A stretch of DNA of 64,000 nt. Source: Azospirillum lipoferum 4B. GTDB lineage: Bacteria > Pseudomonadota > Alphaproteobacteria > Azospirillales > Azospirillaceae. Location of the stretch: NCBI RefSeq assembly GCF_000283655.1, contig NC_016587.1, positions 62,001 through 126,000 on the forward strand, given 5' to 3'. Made by a program: the position numbers and the translations under genes. Under the pieces are notes generated by a model. The model was not told the origin of the DNA. It saw only the letters and a list, made by a program, of their open reading frames with translations, and did not search any database. Shown one piece after another: positions 10,103 to 18,807 of the stretch (within the stretch, counting starts at the first letter, position 1; each line of letters begins with the position of its first letter).

Positions 10103-10855
10103 TCAGATCCCCAGCTCGTGCCGGATGAAGTACCAGGCGCCCAGGCATTCGTCGGCGCCGTTCACCGCGCCCACATCGACGATGGAACAGCCGATGTCGT
10201 CGACCCGGTGCATGTCCTCGATGTCCGGCACCTCGTGCGGCACCAGCCGGCCGACCCGGCCCAGCTCCAGCTTCGCTTCGCGCAGGCTGACCGAGCGGCG
10301 CTTGACCCGGTTCAGCAGGAAGGCGGCGGGGCGGCCGTAATCGCGCAGGAACTCCATCCAGGGGATGACGCTCATCTTGTCGAAACGCCCGACACCGGTC
10401 GGCACCAGCACGAGGTCGGCGCGGCGCAGCAGGATCTTGGTCGCTTCGGGATAGAGTTCCACCGACGGCGGCGTGTCGATGAAGACCACGTCGTAGCGGG
10501 TAGGATCGATCTGGGCGAGCGCCGAGTCGATCTCCTCCAGCGTGCCTTCGTAATGGTCGATGGCGGCGACGTCGTGCGGACGGCGCAGTTCGTGCCATTG
10601 GCCCAGCGTGCGCTGCGGATCGAAATCCAGCGTCGCGACGCGCATGCCGTCCTTGGCCGCCGCGACCGCGGTGTTCTTGCAGCTTGTGGTCTTTCCGGTG
10701 CCGCCCTTCGGCGCGCTGTAGACAACCCAGCGGGCGGGCTTCTGCGCGGGTCTCTGTACCGGATCGCCGGCGCTTTGGCCCGCTTGCCTGCCGGACGGTT
10801 TACCTGCCGATTTGCCTGCAGATTTCCGTGTGGCGACGGCGGTCGGATCGGCCAT
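10103..10855 (-). CDS. parA: ParA-family partition ATPase
   Basis: This protein of about 250 residues is a deviant-Walker ATPase. Walker A is KGGTGKTT at residues 50-57, with the signature lysine at its start. The A' motif is VVFIDTPPS, and the C-terminal part is of the MinD/ParA type (DLVLVPTGVGRFD). Residues 1-42 are a Lys/Gly/Gln-rich extension with no DNA-binding HTH, so it is closer to short plasmid ParA proteins. The ATG at 10855 is preferred because AGGGGGA precedes it closely; an in-frame ATG at 10870 is possible. It is expected to move plasmid DNA together with the downstream DUF3102-like partner, acting at palindromic sites upstream. Confidence 0.9.
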   Translation of the reverse strand: MADPTAVATRKSAGKSAGKPSGRQAGQSAGDPVQRPAQKPARWVVYSAPKGGTGKTTSCKNTAVAAAKDGMRVATLDFDPQRTLGQWHELRRPHDVAAIDHYEGTLEEIDSALAQIDPTRYDVVFIDTPPSVELYPEATKILLRRADLVLVPTGVGRFDKMSVIPWMEFLRDYGRPAAFLLNRVKRRSVSLREAKLELGRVGRLVPHEVPDIEDMHRVDDIGCSIVDVGAVNGADECLGAWYFIRHELGI

Positions 10856-11219
10856 CTGTTCCCCCTGCATCGCGTGCCCGTCTTCTGGATGGCCTTCTTA
10901 TTAGCGGATCGGCCGGCGGGTCGAAAGGGCAAAGGCGGCACCTGGACCATGGAAATAGGAGATCTCTGTACCGAAAAACCATTACCGGTAACGCTTTCCG
11001 TGCCAAAGCCGTTACCGGTAACGCTTCCGTCGCGACACACGGCCCCACCCGCGTTGCGGCAACGAAACATTCTGTCACCACTTTGTGCATTTCCGCATCG
11101 GTGCGGCGCCGCTAAAATGTTTCGCCTTCCACGAAACCTGACAGGGTATCGCCTTCCCGCACTCTTCAGGGCATGGGGCGGGGCATGGGGTGGGAAGCGG
11201 GCTGGGGAACGGATCGGTG
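10856..11219. other. Divergent control region between parA and the TPS-caspase gene
   Basis: These 364 bp hold no convincing gene. They contain the TTACCGGTAA pair and, further right, CGAAACATT at 11063-11071 with its inverted copy AATGTTTCG at 11116-11124. The last 60 bp before the TPS-caspase gene are G-rich. Confidence 0.6.
10982..11021. promoter_or_regulatory. Two TTACCGGTAA palindromes: candidate centromere or par operator
   Basis: Perfect palindromes TTACCGGTAA occur at 10982-10991 and 11012-11021, 30 bp apart centre to centre. Each is embedded in a longer direct repeat (CC/GT before, CGCTT(T)CCGT after). Their place 130-165 bp upstream of parA fits a parS-like centromere or autoregulatory operator. 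Confidence 0.6.
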
Positions 11220-14200
11220 ATGCGGGGTTCGGGTGTGAAGGACGGATCGTTGCGACAAGCTGTGGACAGCCGGAAGGGGCAGGTCGGGACCGGGTTCAGG
11301 CAAGCCCTTTGCCGCACCACCGCATTGGCGGGGACGGCCCGTCTGGCTCTCCTCGCCGCCGTGGCCGCCTTTGGCCTGTCCGCCCTGCCCGCCTTGGCCA
11401 ATCCCGAAGGCGGCGTGGTCACCGACGGCAGCGCCACCATCCAATCCACCGCCCCCGGCCGGCTCGACGTCATCCAATCCACCTCGAAGGCGGTGATCGA
11501 CTGGCAGCGCTTCGGCATCCGCGAGGGCGAGCACACCAACTTCCAGCAGCCCGACGCCAACTCCATCACGCTCAACCGCGTCACCGGCCCCGACCCCTCC
11601 GCCATCATGGGGCGGCTGACCGCCAACGGGCAGGTCTGGCTCGTCAACCCCAACGGCATCCTGTTCGGCCCGAATGCCCGCGTCGATGTCGGCGGGCTGC
11701 TCGCCACCACCCACGACATCCGCAACGAAGACTTCATGGCCGGCCGCCACAGCTTCGAGGGGCGGGCCGGCTCCACCGCCACGGTGGAGAATGAGGGCAC
11801 CATCACCGTCGCCCAGGCCGGGCTGGCGGCGCTGGTCGCCCCCGGCGTCGCCAACCGCGGCACCATCCAGGCCCGGCTGGGCGAAGTGACGCTGGCATCC
11901 GGCCGGCGCTTCGTCGTCGACCTGTTCGGCGACCAGAAGATCAACATTGCCCTCGACTCCCAATCCGACGCCAAAACCGACGCGCGGCCCGTCGGCGCCG
12001 ACGGCAAGCCGGTGGAGGCGCTAGTCAGCAACAGCGGCAAGATCTTCGCCGACGGCGGCCGGGTGCAGATGACCGCGTCGGCCGCCAAGGGGCTGGTCGA
12101 CCGCGTCGTCAACATGTCCGGCACCGTCCAGGCCCGGCGAGTGGAGCAGCAGGGCGGCGACATCGTCCTGCTCGGCGACGGCGGCGAGGTGGAGGTGTCG
12201 GGCACGCTGGATGCCGCCGGCCACGGCGCCGGCCAGATTGGCGGCTCCGTTACCGTGTCGGGCAATCGCGCGGTGCTGGCGGCCACGGCGCGCATCGACG
12301 CGTCGGGCGCCGCCGGGGGCGGCGAGGTGCTGGTCGGCGGCGACGTGCAGGGCGGCAGGGCGTCCGCCGCCACGCTCGCCGGCTACAATATCCGCCCGGC
12401 GCGCAAGCCGGTGCCGCCCTCCACCGAAACCGTGGTGGCGCAGGGGGCGACCATCGCCGCCGACGCCACCGGCAACGGCAAGGGCGGCAAGGTCGTGGTG
12501 TGGGCCGACGGAACCACCCGCTTCGACGGCACCATCTCCGCCCGCGGCGGGGCGAAGGGCGGGGAAGGCGGCTTCGTCGAGACGTCCGGCAAGCTGTCGC
12601 TGCAGGTGCGCGGCCGGGTCGACGCCGGAGCGACGGCAGGGAAGGGCGGGTCCTGGCTGCTCGACCCGACCGACATCACGGTGGCGTCGAGCGGCGGGAC
12701 CATCACCGCCGAAACCATCCAGACATCGCTGAATGCCGGAACCGACGTCACGCTGCAGACCGAAAGCACCGGCAGCGGGGGCGGCGACATCACCGTTTCC
12801 CAGGCCATCGCCAAATCGGCCGGCGGCACTGCGTCCCTGACGCTGAAGGCCCACCGCAACATCTTCGTCACCGAGAACATCACCTCCACCGCCGGCGCCC
12901 TGAACCTGACGCTGAATGCCGCGACCGGCACCGGGAACGGCGTGGTGCGGGTGACCGGGCAGGATCAGACGAAGACCGTCAGCATCGCGACCAACGGCGG
13001 CAGCTTCATCGTCGGCGGCGGTTCCGACCCGTCGACGAAGCCCGCTGTCGGCCTTTCCGGCGGCTACACCCCGGAGTTCGAGCGGATCGGCGTGAGGTTC
13101 CGCTATGCCACCGTCACCACCGGGGCCGGCTGGATCCTCGTCAACGGTGACGGCGGCGAAAACAACCGGGAAGGGAACCACGGCATCGCCCTCTACAACA
13201 GCCGGCTGGAAAGCACGGCCGGCTCGATCACGCTGAACGGCAAGGGCGGCAACGGCATCTATGCCGGCAACAACATTGGCGTCCTGCTGTCCGACTCCTC
13301 GCTGGTGACGTCCGGGGGCGCAATCGCCATCACCGGCACGGAAGGCGGCGGCGAAAGCTCCGTCGGCAGCAACGCCGTGCACATCGAAGGCACCTCCCGC
13401 GTCACCGTTCTGGGCAACGGGCCGATCAACATCGCGGGCGGGACGAATTCGGACGGGGACATCGTCCTGAGCGGTACGGAACTGTCCACCGATGCCGCCG
13501 CCATCACTGTGGAGTCGGGCGGAAAACTGCAGCTGAACCAAAGCGCAAGCCTGACGTCCGACGGCGTCGTGACCCTCACGTCGGCGCGCGGAATCCATCT
13601 GACCGACAGCACCATCGTGACCAGCGGTTCGCCCGTCACCATCAACAGCAACCGGTCCGGATCCTCCCGGGGCGCCATCCGGCTGATCTCGAGCCGCATC
13701 GCCACTTCGGGCGGCGCCATCACGCTGGGGGGCGGCACCGATCCTGTCCAAAATGCAGCCAAGGGCGATTCGGAAAGCCCCGCCGGCGTGACGGTCGCCG
13801 ACAGCACGGTCGATTCCAACGGCGGCAACATTTCCATCCGTGGCGAAGGTGCCGACTCCGCAGGCGAAGGGCATGGCGTGTCGATCATCGGCGCTTCGAC
13901 CATCGACTCCGGTGCGGGAACCATCGCCATCCGTGGCAAGGCGGTTTCCGTCAGCGGCTGGAATGCGGGCGTGTCGATCGCTCCCGACGGCAGCGGCCAG
14001 AGCGGTACGGTCATCCGGTCGACCTCAACCGCCGCCAATGCCATCACGATAGACGGCGACGCCAGCGAGGTCGATGCCGAGGAGGCCTGGGGTGTCGCAG
14101 TCAAGGGTTCGGTGGAAATCGCCTCGTCCGGCGGGATCGCCATCGCCGGCAAAGGCGGAGCATCGACCGCTCTGTACGAGGTTGCCGGGATCGGTCTGGT

Positions 14201-16529
14201 TGCGGGCACCGGCGAAACCATCCGCATCGCCGCCGGTGGCGGAGAGGTGACATTGCAGGGCACCGCCGGCACCGGCGAGATGGCATTGAACCTGTACGAA
14301 AGCGGCAGCGTGACGATCAGCAGCACGCCGGCCCCGCCACCACCACCACCACCACCACCACCACCACCTCCTCCTCCTCCTCCTCCTCCTCCTCCGCCGC
14401 CGCCGCCGCCGGTGACGCCGACCGTGCCGGAAGTCCCGACCACGCCGACAACCCCAACCACTCCGACCACGCCCGGAACCGACAGCGGAACGGACACGCC
14501 GTCCACCGGTACGGACACTTCAGGAACAGGCACGGGGGGAACGGGCACCGGAGGAACGGGAACGTCCGGGACCGATACGTCCGGCAGCGGGACCGGATCG
14601 ACGGGCACCGCCTCGTCGGGCGATTCGTCCTCCAGCAGCCAGTCCGCCGTGGCCGGCAACAGTTCCGTCCAGACGGTTCTGCAGACGGTGGCGCAGATCG
14701 CTGCGACTCCGACGGCCACGACGACCGCCACGACGACCGCCACGACGACCGCCACGACGACCTCTGCGACGACCGCGACCGTCGCCGGCACGACAGCCCC
14801 GACGACCGGCGCCACGGCCGGCGCAACCACGCCGCAGACCTTCCTGTCGTCGCTGGAACAGGCCCCAGCCACCCGGGACAGTGCCACCCAGGACACCGGC
14901 ACCCAAGGTGGAGAAGGGCAGGGCACCCAGGCGGCGGAAGGCGGATCGCCGTCCGGCACCGGCCCGACGTCCCCGCCGCCACCGCCACCGCCTCCACCCG
15001 GCCCGGCAACGGTGGTTCTGGCCTCGGGCCGGTCGGTTTCCTTCACGGCGGAAGCGACCCAGGCCTACGCCTCCGGCGCCACCCTGTCGCAGCCCGGTCC
15101 GCAGCTGCTCTCCTCGCCCCAGGTCCAGGCGGCGGCAGGCACCCTGATCCAGGCGGCCGGCAGCGGCGGCATCGTGCAGGCGGTGACGGATCTTTCGACC
15201 GGCAGCCTGTCGCTGCCGGAACAGCGCGCCGTGCTGGCCAGCGTTCCGGTCGCCACCCTGATCGGCGGCCTGACCTCCAGCAGCGATCCGGTGGCGGCGC
15301 GCGTCGGCGGCATCCTGCAGACCAGCGCGGCGGGCCAGCCGGGCGGCTATGCCCAGGTGCGCGCCGCGGTGACGCAGGCCAACCTGCCGCCGCAGGTCGC
15401 CCGCACCTACCTCGCCATGGTGCAGCGGGTGGAGCGCGAACAGCGCACCCAGGCCTTCTCCGGCGCGCTGCGCCAGCTGGTGGCGAACCCGGCGGCGGCG
15501 GACATGTTCGGCCGGCCGAACGCCTCCTCGGCACCGCCCAGCCTGCAACAGGCGCGCGGCGGCCGCACCCGCGGCGGCACCATGACCCTGCGCGGCGTCG
15601 TCGCCGACAGCGCCAATCTGGCCGAGGCGCGGGTGAACGGCCGCTGGGTCTTCATCGATGAACAGGGGCAGTTCCGCACCAGCATCCCGGTGGAGCCGGG
15701 GGCGACCGAAGCCACGCTGACCATGACCGACGAGACCGGCAAGACGACCGAGCAGCGCATCGCCATCGATGCCGCCGCCGCCGCCACGCCCGATCCGGCA
15801 GCCCCGCCGAAGCCGCGCAAGATCGCCCTGATGATCGCGGTCGACAGCTACCGCGACACCGGCATTCCCGCCCTGGCCACGCCGGACGCCGACATCAAGT
15901 CGGTGGGGCAGGCGCTGAACGACCATCTCGGCTTCGAAACGCGGGTGCTGCGCAACCCGACCAAGGCCCAGATCGGCGAGGCGTTGCGCAAGCTCGGCCG
16001 CGAGGTCGGCGAACAGGATCAGGTGATGGTCTATTACGCCGGCCACGGCTATGAACTGGCGGAAACCGGTGCCGGCTATTGGCTGCCGGCCGATGCGGAG
16101 ACGACCAGCGCCCGCAACTGGGTGTCGAACAACGACATCGGCCGTTTCCTCAGCCGCATGCCGGCCAAGCATGTGATGCTGGTGTCGGACAGCTGCTATT
16201 CCGGCGCCTTCACCAAGGAACAGAAGGTCGATGCCAGCCGCATCGCCAACGAGCAGGAGATCCGCCAGCGCCGCTCGGTGATGGCGCTGTCGTCGGGCGG
16301 CGACGAGCCGGTGGCCGACGGCGAGGTGAACTCCCCCTTCGCCACCGCGCTGAAGAAGCGGGTGCTGGCGCTGCCGAAGGACAGCAACGGCTTCGCGCTG
16401 TACCAGCAGGTCCGCCAGGACGTGACCAGCGAGGCGCCGCAGACCCCGCAATACGGCGTGATCCGCACCGCCGGCTACGACGAAGGCGGCGACTTCCTGC
16501 TGGACCTGCCCGATAGAGCGATGAACTGA
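11220..16529 (+). CDS. Two-partner-secretion (filamentous haemagglutinin N-terminal) protein with C-terminal caspase-like domain
   Basis: This 1769-residue protein combines domains rarely seen together. Residues 1-52 form a long signal peptide ending ALPALA. Residues about 55-170 are a TPS secretion domain with WLVNPNGILFG (Asn143-Pro-Asn-Gly). A long beta-helix-like repeat region follows to about 1030. A polyproline run sits at about 1040-1064, then Thr/Ser/Gly-rich and Pro-rich linkers. A small beta domain precedes a caspase/metacaspase-like domain from Lys1534 (KIALMIAVDSY). Its catalytic dyad is His1609 in YYAGHGYE and Cys1659 in SDSCYSGAF. An in-frame GTG at 11190 is an alternative start. 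No TpsB outer-membrane partner gene is nearby. The product is probably exported to the surface; proteolytic activity is inferred. Confidence 0.88.
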   Translation: MRGSGVKDGSLRQAVDSRKGQVGTGFRQALCRTTALAGTARLALLAAVAAFGLSALPALANPEGGVVTDGSATIQSTAPGRLDVIQSTSKAVIDWQRFGIREGEHTNFQQPDANSITLNRVTGPDPSAIMGRLTANGQVWLVNPNGILFGPNARVDVGGLLATTHDIRNEDFMAGRHSFEGRAGSTATVENEGTITVAQAGLAALVAPGVANRGTIQARLGEVTLASGRRFVVDLFGDQKINIALDSQSDAKTDARPVGADGKPVEALVSNSGKIFADGGRVQMTASAAKGLVDRVVNMSGTVQARRVEQQGGDIVLLGDGGEVEVSGTLDAAGHGAGQIGGSVTVSGNRAVLAATARIDASGAAGGGEVLVGGDVQGGRASAATLAGYNIRPARKPVPPSTETVVAQGATIAADATGNGKGGKVVVWADGTTRFDGTISARGGAKGGEGGFVETSGKLSLQVRGRVDAGATAGKGGSWLLDPTDITVASSGGTITAETIQTSLNAGTDVTLQTESTGSGGGDITVSQAIAKSAGGTASLTLKAHRNIFVTENITSTAGALNLTLNAATGTGNGVVRVTGQDQTKTVSIATNGGSFIVGGGSDPSTKPAVGLSGGYTPEFERIGVRFRYATVTTGAGWILVNGDGGENNREGNHGIALYNSRLESTAGSITLNGKGGNGIYAGNNIGVLLSDSSLVTSGGAIAITGTEGGGESSVGSNAVHIEGTSRVTVLGNGPINIAGGTNSDGDIVLSGTELSTDAAAITVESGGKLQLNQSASLTSDGVVTLTSARGIHLTDSTIVTSGSPVTINSNRSGSSRGAIRLISSRIATSGGAITLGGGTDPVQNAAKGDSESPAGVTVADSTVDSNGGNISIRGEGADSAGEGHGVSIIGASTIDSGAGTIAIRGKAVSVSGWNAGVSIAPDGSGQSGTVIRSTSTAANAITIDGDASEVDAEEAWGVAVKGSVEIASSGGIAIAGKGGASTALYEVAGIGLVAGTGETIRIAAGGGEVTLQGTAGTGEMALNLYESGSVTISSTPAPPPPPPPPPPPPPPPPPPPPPPPPPPVTPTVPEVPTTPTTPTTPTTPGTDSGTDTPSTGTDTSGTGTGGTGTGGTGTSGTDTSGSGTGSTGTASSGDSSSSSQSAVAGNSSVQTVLQTVAQIAATPTATTTATTTATTTATTTSATTATVAGTTAPTTGATAGATTPQTFLSSLEQAPATRDSATQDTGTQGGEGQGTQAAEGGSPSGTGPTSPPPPPPPPPGPATVVLASGRSVSFTAEATQAYASGATLSQPGPQLLSSPQVQAAAGTLIQAAGSGGIVQAVTDLSTGSLSLPEQRAVLASVPVATLIGGLTSSSDPVAARVGGILQTSAAGQPGGYAQVRAAVTQANLPPQVARTYLAMVQRVEREQRTQAFSGALRQLVANPAAADMFGRPNASSAPPSLQQARGGRTRGGTMTLRGVVADSANLAEARVNGRWVFIDEQGQFRTSIPVEPGATEATLTMTDETGKTTEQRIAIDAAAAATPDPAAPPKPRKIALMIAVDSYRDTGIPALATPDADIKSVGQALNDHLGFETRVLRNPTKAQIGEALRKLGREVGEQDQVMVYYAGHGYELAETGAGYWLPADAETTSARNWVSNNDIGRFLSRMPAKHVMLVSDSCYSGAFTKEQKVDASRIANEQEIRQRRSVMALSSGGDEPVADGEVNSPFATALKKRVLALPKDSNGFALYQQVRQDVTSEAPQTPQYGVIRTAGYDEGGDFLLDLPDRAMN
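14336..14762 (+). repeat. Low-complexity tracts inside the TPS-caspase gene
   Basis: CCA/CCT/CCG triplet runs (about 14336-14411) encode a polyproline stretch of more than 20 residues. A 12-bp unit GCCACGACGACC is repeated in tandem at 14715-14762 (four copies, the last slightly changed) and encodes Thr/Ala repeats. Such tracts are prone to in-frame length change, so the linker may vary between strains. Confidence 0.8.
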
Positions 16530-16530
16530 G

Positions 16531-16698
16531 GGGGGAGTGGTTGCTATGGGCGCCCCCTCCCTAACCCTCCCCCGCTAAAGCGGGAGAGGGGACTGCCGCT
16601 GCTTTGGCAGTGACGTCACGCCGACTAGCGTCCTACCCCCTCCACCGCCAGAGGCGGGGGAGGGAGGGGGAGGGGGCACCCACAGCAACCACTTCCCC
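16531..16698. repeat. Terminal-inverted-repeat element, family B
   Basis: The left arm (16531-16562) begins GGGGGAGTGGTTGCTATGGG and continues into GCCCCCTCCCT. The right arm (16661-16698) is its near-perfect inverse, ending CACAGCAACCACTTCCCC. The inside holds CCCCGCTAAAGCGGG and CCACCGCCAGAGGCGGGGG hairpins. It begins one base after the TPS-caspase stop codon and can fold into one long hairpin. Confidence 0.8.
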
Positions 16699-16713
16699 AA
16701 TTTCCACTGGCGC

Positions 16714-16733
16714 ATAGTTTCAAAAGAAACTAT
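16714..16733. promoter_or_regulatory. Palindromic operator candidate upstream of hmgA
   Basis: ATAGTTTC-AAAA-GAAACTAT is a perfect palindrome with 8-bp arms, 67 bp before the hmgA start. AT-rich palindromes of this size are typical targets of MarR- or IclR-type repressors that control homogentisate genes. No such regulator gene lies beside it. Confidence 0.5.
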
Positions 16734-16800
16734 ATGAGCGACAAATGGTCGCGCCCGGCCCTGTTGCCGGCCGCATCCCCCGGATAAGGGAGCAGCCCGC

Positions 16801-18105
16801 ATGACGCCCTCTGCCTTCACCTACCAGTCCGGCTTCGGCAACGAGTTCGCGACGGAAGCGCTGCCGGGCGCGCTGCCCGTCGGCCGCAACTCGCCGCAAC
16901 GCCCGCCCTACGGCCTCTATGCCGAACAGATCAGCGGCACCGCCTTCACCGCGCCCCGCGCCCACAACCGCCGCTCCTGGTTGTACCGCATCCGCCCGGC
17001 GGTGGTGCATGAGCCGTTCCAGCCGATGGAGTCCGGCAGGCTGACCAGCCGCTTCGACGAGGTGCCGGCCCCGCCGACCCAGCTGCGCTGGAACCCGCCG
17101 CCGATGCCGGACATGGCCACCGACTTCGTCGCCGGGCTCGTCACCATGGGCGGCAACGGCGGACCGCAGGCGCAGGCCGGCTGCGGCATCCATCTCTATG
17201 CCGCCAACCGGTCGATGGAGGGGCGCTTCTTCTACGATGCAGACGGCGAGCTGCTGATCGTGCCGCAGCAGGGCCGCCTGCGCCTGTTCACCGAGCTGGG
17301 CGCGCTGGAGGTCGAACCGCAGGAGATCGCGCTGATCCCCCGCGGCCTGCGCTTCCGCGTCGAGCTGCCGGACGGCACGGCGCGCGGCTATGTCTGCGAG
17401 AATTTCGGCGCGCCCTTCCGCCTGCCGGACCTCGGCCCCATCGGCTCCAACGGGCTGGCGAACCCGCGCGACTTCCTGACCCCAGATGCCCGCTACGAGG
17501 ATGTCGAGGGCGAGTTCGAGCTGGTGGCGAAGTTCGACGGCGCCCTGTGGAGCGCCCCCATCGGCCACTCGCCGCTGGACGTGGTGGCCTGGCACGGCAA
17601 CCATGCGCCCTGCAAATACGACCTGCGCCGCTTCAACACCATCGGCTCGATCAGCTTCGACCACCCGGACCCGTCGATCTTCCTGGTGCTGCAATCGCCC
17701 AGCGACACGCCCGGCGTCGACAGCATCGACTTCGTCAACTTCCCGCCGCGCTGGCTGGTGCAGGAGGATACCTTCCGCCCGCCCTGGTTCCACCGCAACG
17801 TCGCCAGCGAATTCATGGGCCTGATCCACGGCGTCTACGATGCCAAGGAGGAAGGGTTCCTGCCCGGCGGGGCCAGCTTGCACAACTGCATGAGCGGCCA
17901 CGGGCCGGATGCGGAGACCTTCGCCAAGGCCACCGCCGCCGACACCAGCCGGCCGCAGCGGGTCGGCGACACCATGGCCTTCATGTTCGAAACGCGCGCC
18001 GTCATCCGTCCGACGCGGTACGCACTGGAAACTGCCGAGCTTCAGCACGATTATTACCGCTGCTGGCAGGGGCTGGCGAAGCGCTTCGACCCGCACCGCC
18101 CGTAA
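16801..18105 (+). CDS. hmgA: Homogentisate 1,2-dioxygenase
   Basis: This 434-residue Fe(II) dioxygenase opens the homogentisate ring to maleylacetoacetate in tyrosine and phenylalanine catabolism. The N-terminal [19 protein letters not shown] is the family hallmark. The three iron ligands are visible as His331 (PPWFHRN), Glu337 (VASEFMG) and His367 (MSGHGPD), with exactly the 6- and 30-residue spacing known in the human enzyme. The ATG at 16801 begins at the family N-terminus. Maleylacetoacetate isomerase and fumarylacetoacetase genes are not adjacent, so this is an isolated pathway gene, apparently under its own promoter and the palindrome upstream. Confidence 0.96.
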   Translation: MTPSAFTYQSGFGNEFATEALPGALPVGRNSPQRPPYGLYAEQISGTAFTAPRAHNRRSWLYRIRPAVVHEPFQPMESGRLTSRFDEVPAPPTQLRWNPPPMPDMATDFVAGLVTMGGNGGPQAQAGCGIHLYAANRSMEGRFFYDADGELLIVPQQGRLRLFTELGALEVEPQEIALIPRGLRFRVELPDGTARGYVCENFGAPFRLPDLGPIGSNGLANPRDFLTPDARYEDVEGEFELVAKFDGALWSAPIGHSPLDVVAWHGNHAPCKYDLRRFNTIGSISFDHPDPSIFLVLQSPSDTPGVDSIDFVNFPPRWLVQEDTFRPPWFHRNVASEFMGLIHGVYDAKEEGFLPGGASLHNCMSGHGPDAETFAKATAADTSRPQRVGDTMAFMFETRAVIRPTRYALETAELQHDYYRCWQGLAKRFDPHRP

Positions 18106-18221
18106 GCGGGCAGGGCGGCGGCACCCGCCGGCTCCGACCTCGCGACAATTTGTCTCGACGGCACGCGCGCGGCCTTTCACACTGCGCCCGTGCCGATCCG
18201 TGAAGCGCAGGGGAGGGGCCG

Positions 18222-18743
18222 ATGGGGGCCGCCATGGGCAAAGAGATGGAATCCCGGTCGCTGCTCGACCGCATGATCGACCGCCTGACCGTTCAGCGCG
18301 ACGCGCTGGCCTGGGCCGCGCGTGCCGTGACCGGGCAGGACGGCATGGTGCTGGAGGTGGGGCTGGGCAAGGGCCGCACCTTCGACCATCTGCGCCACCT
18401 GTTCCCGCCGCGCGACATCCTGGTCTTCGACATGTGGGTCCGCGTACCGCCGGAGCTGACGCCCGACGACGACCGCCTGTTCGTCGGCGATTTCCAGGAA
18501 ACCATGCCGGCGGCGGCGGAGCGCTTCGGCCGCTGCGCCCGGCTGGCCCATGCCGATTTCGGCAGCACCGACCGCAGCCACGACGCCCGGCAGGCGGCTT
18601 GGCTGGCACCGCTGATCGACGCGCTGATGCTGCCGGGCGGCGTCGTGCTGTCCGACCGGCCGCTGGACCGCCCCGGCTGGACCCCGCTTCCCCTGCCGGC
18701 CGACGAACGCTGGCCCTATCATGCATGGCGGGTGGACGGCTGA
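18222..18743 (+). CDS. Class I SAM-dependent methyltransferase-like protein
   Basis: This 173-residue protein has a Rossmann-like methyltransferase core: the SAM-binding motif VLEVGLGKGRTFDHL near residue 45 and a second strand ending ILVFDMW, where the acidic residue would contact the SAM ribose. A VGDFQETMP motif follows at the next strand. It is shorter than most methyltransferases and lacks a recognisable substrate domain. AGGGGAGG precedes the ATG at 18222. It lies 64 bp upstream of the ABC-like gene in the same direction and is likely cotranscribed with it; the methyl acceptor is unknown. Confidence 0.75.
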   Translation: MGAAMGKEMESRSLLDRMIDRLTVQRDALAWAARAVTGQDGMVLEVGLGKGRTFDHLRHLFPPRDILVFDMWVRVPPELTPDDDRLFVGDFQETMPAAAERFGRCARLAHADFGSTDRSHDARQAAWLAPLIDALMLPGGVVLSDRPLDRPGWTPLPLPADERWPYHAWRVDG

Positions 18744-18807
18744 GCCGCGCGGTGCCCATGCCGGGCTCCGCAGGAACGGACGACGGTCGCGACGCTGAAG
18801 GCCTTTG

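Noticed and set aside
14300-14412. Polyglycine protein on the minus strand opposite the polyproline tract
   Set aside because: It is the complement of a low-complexity linker inside a well-supported gene.
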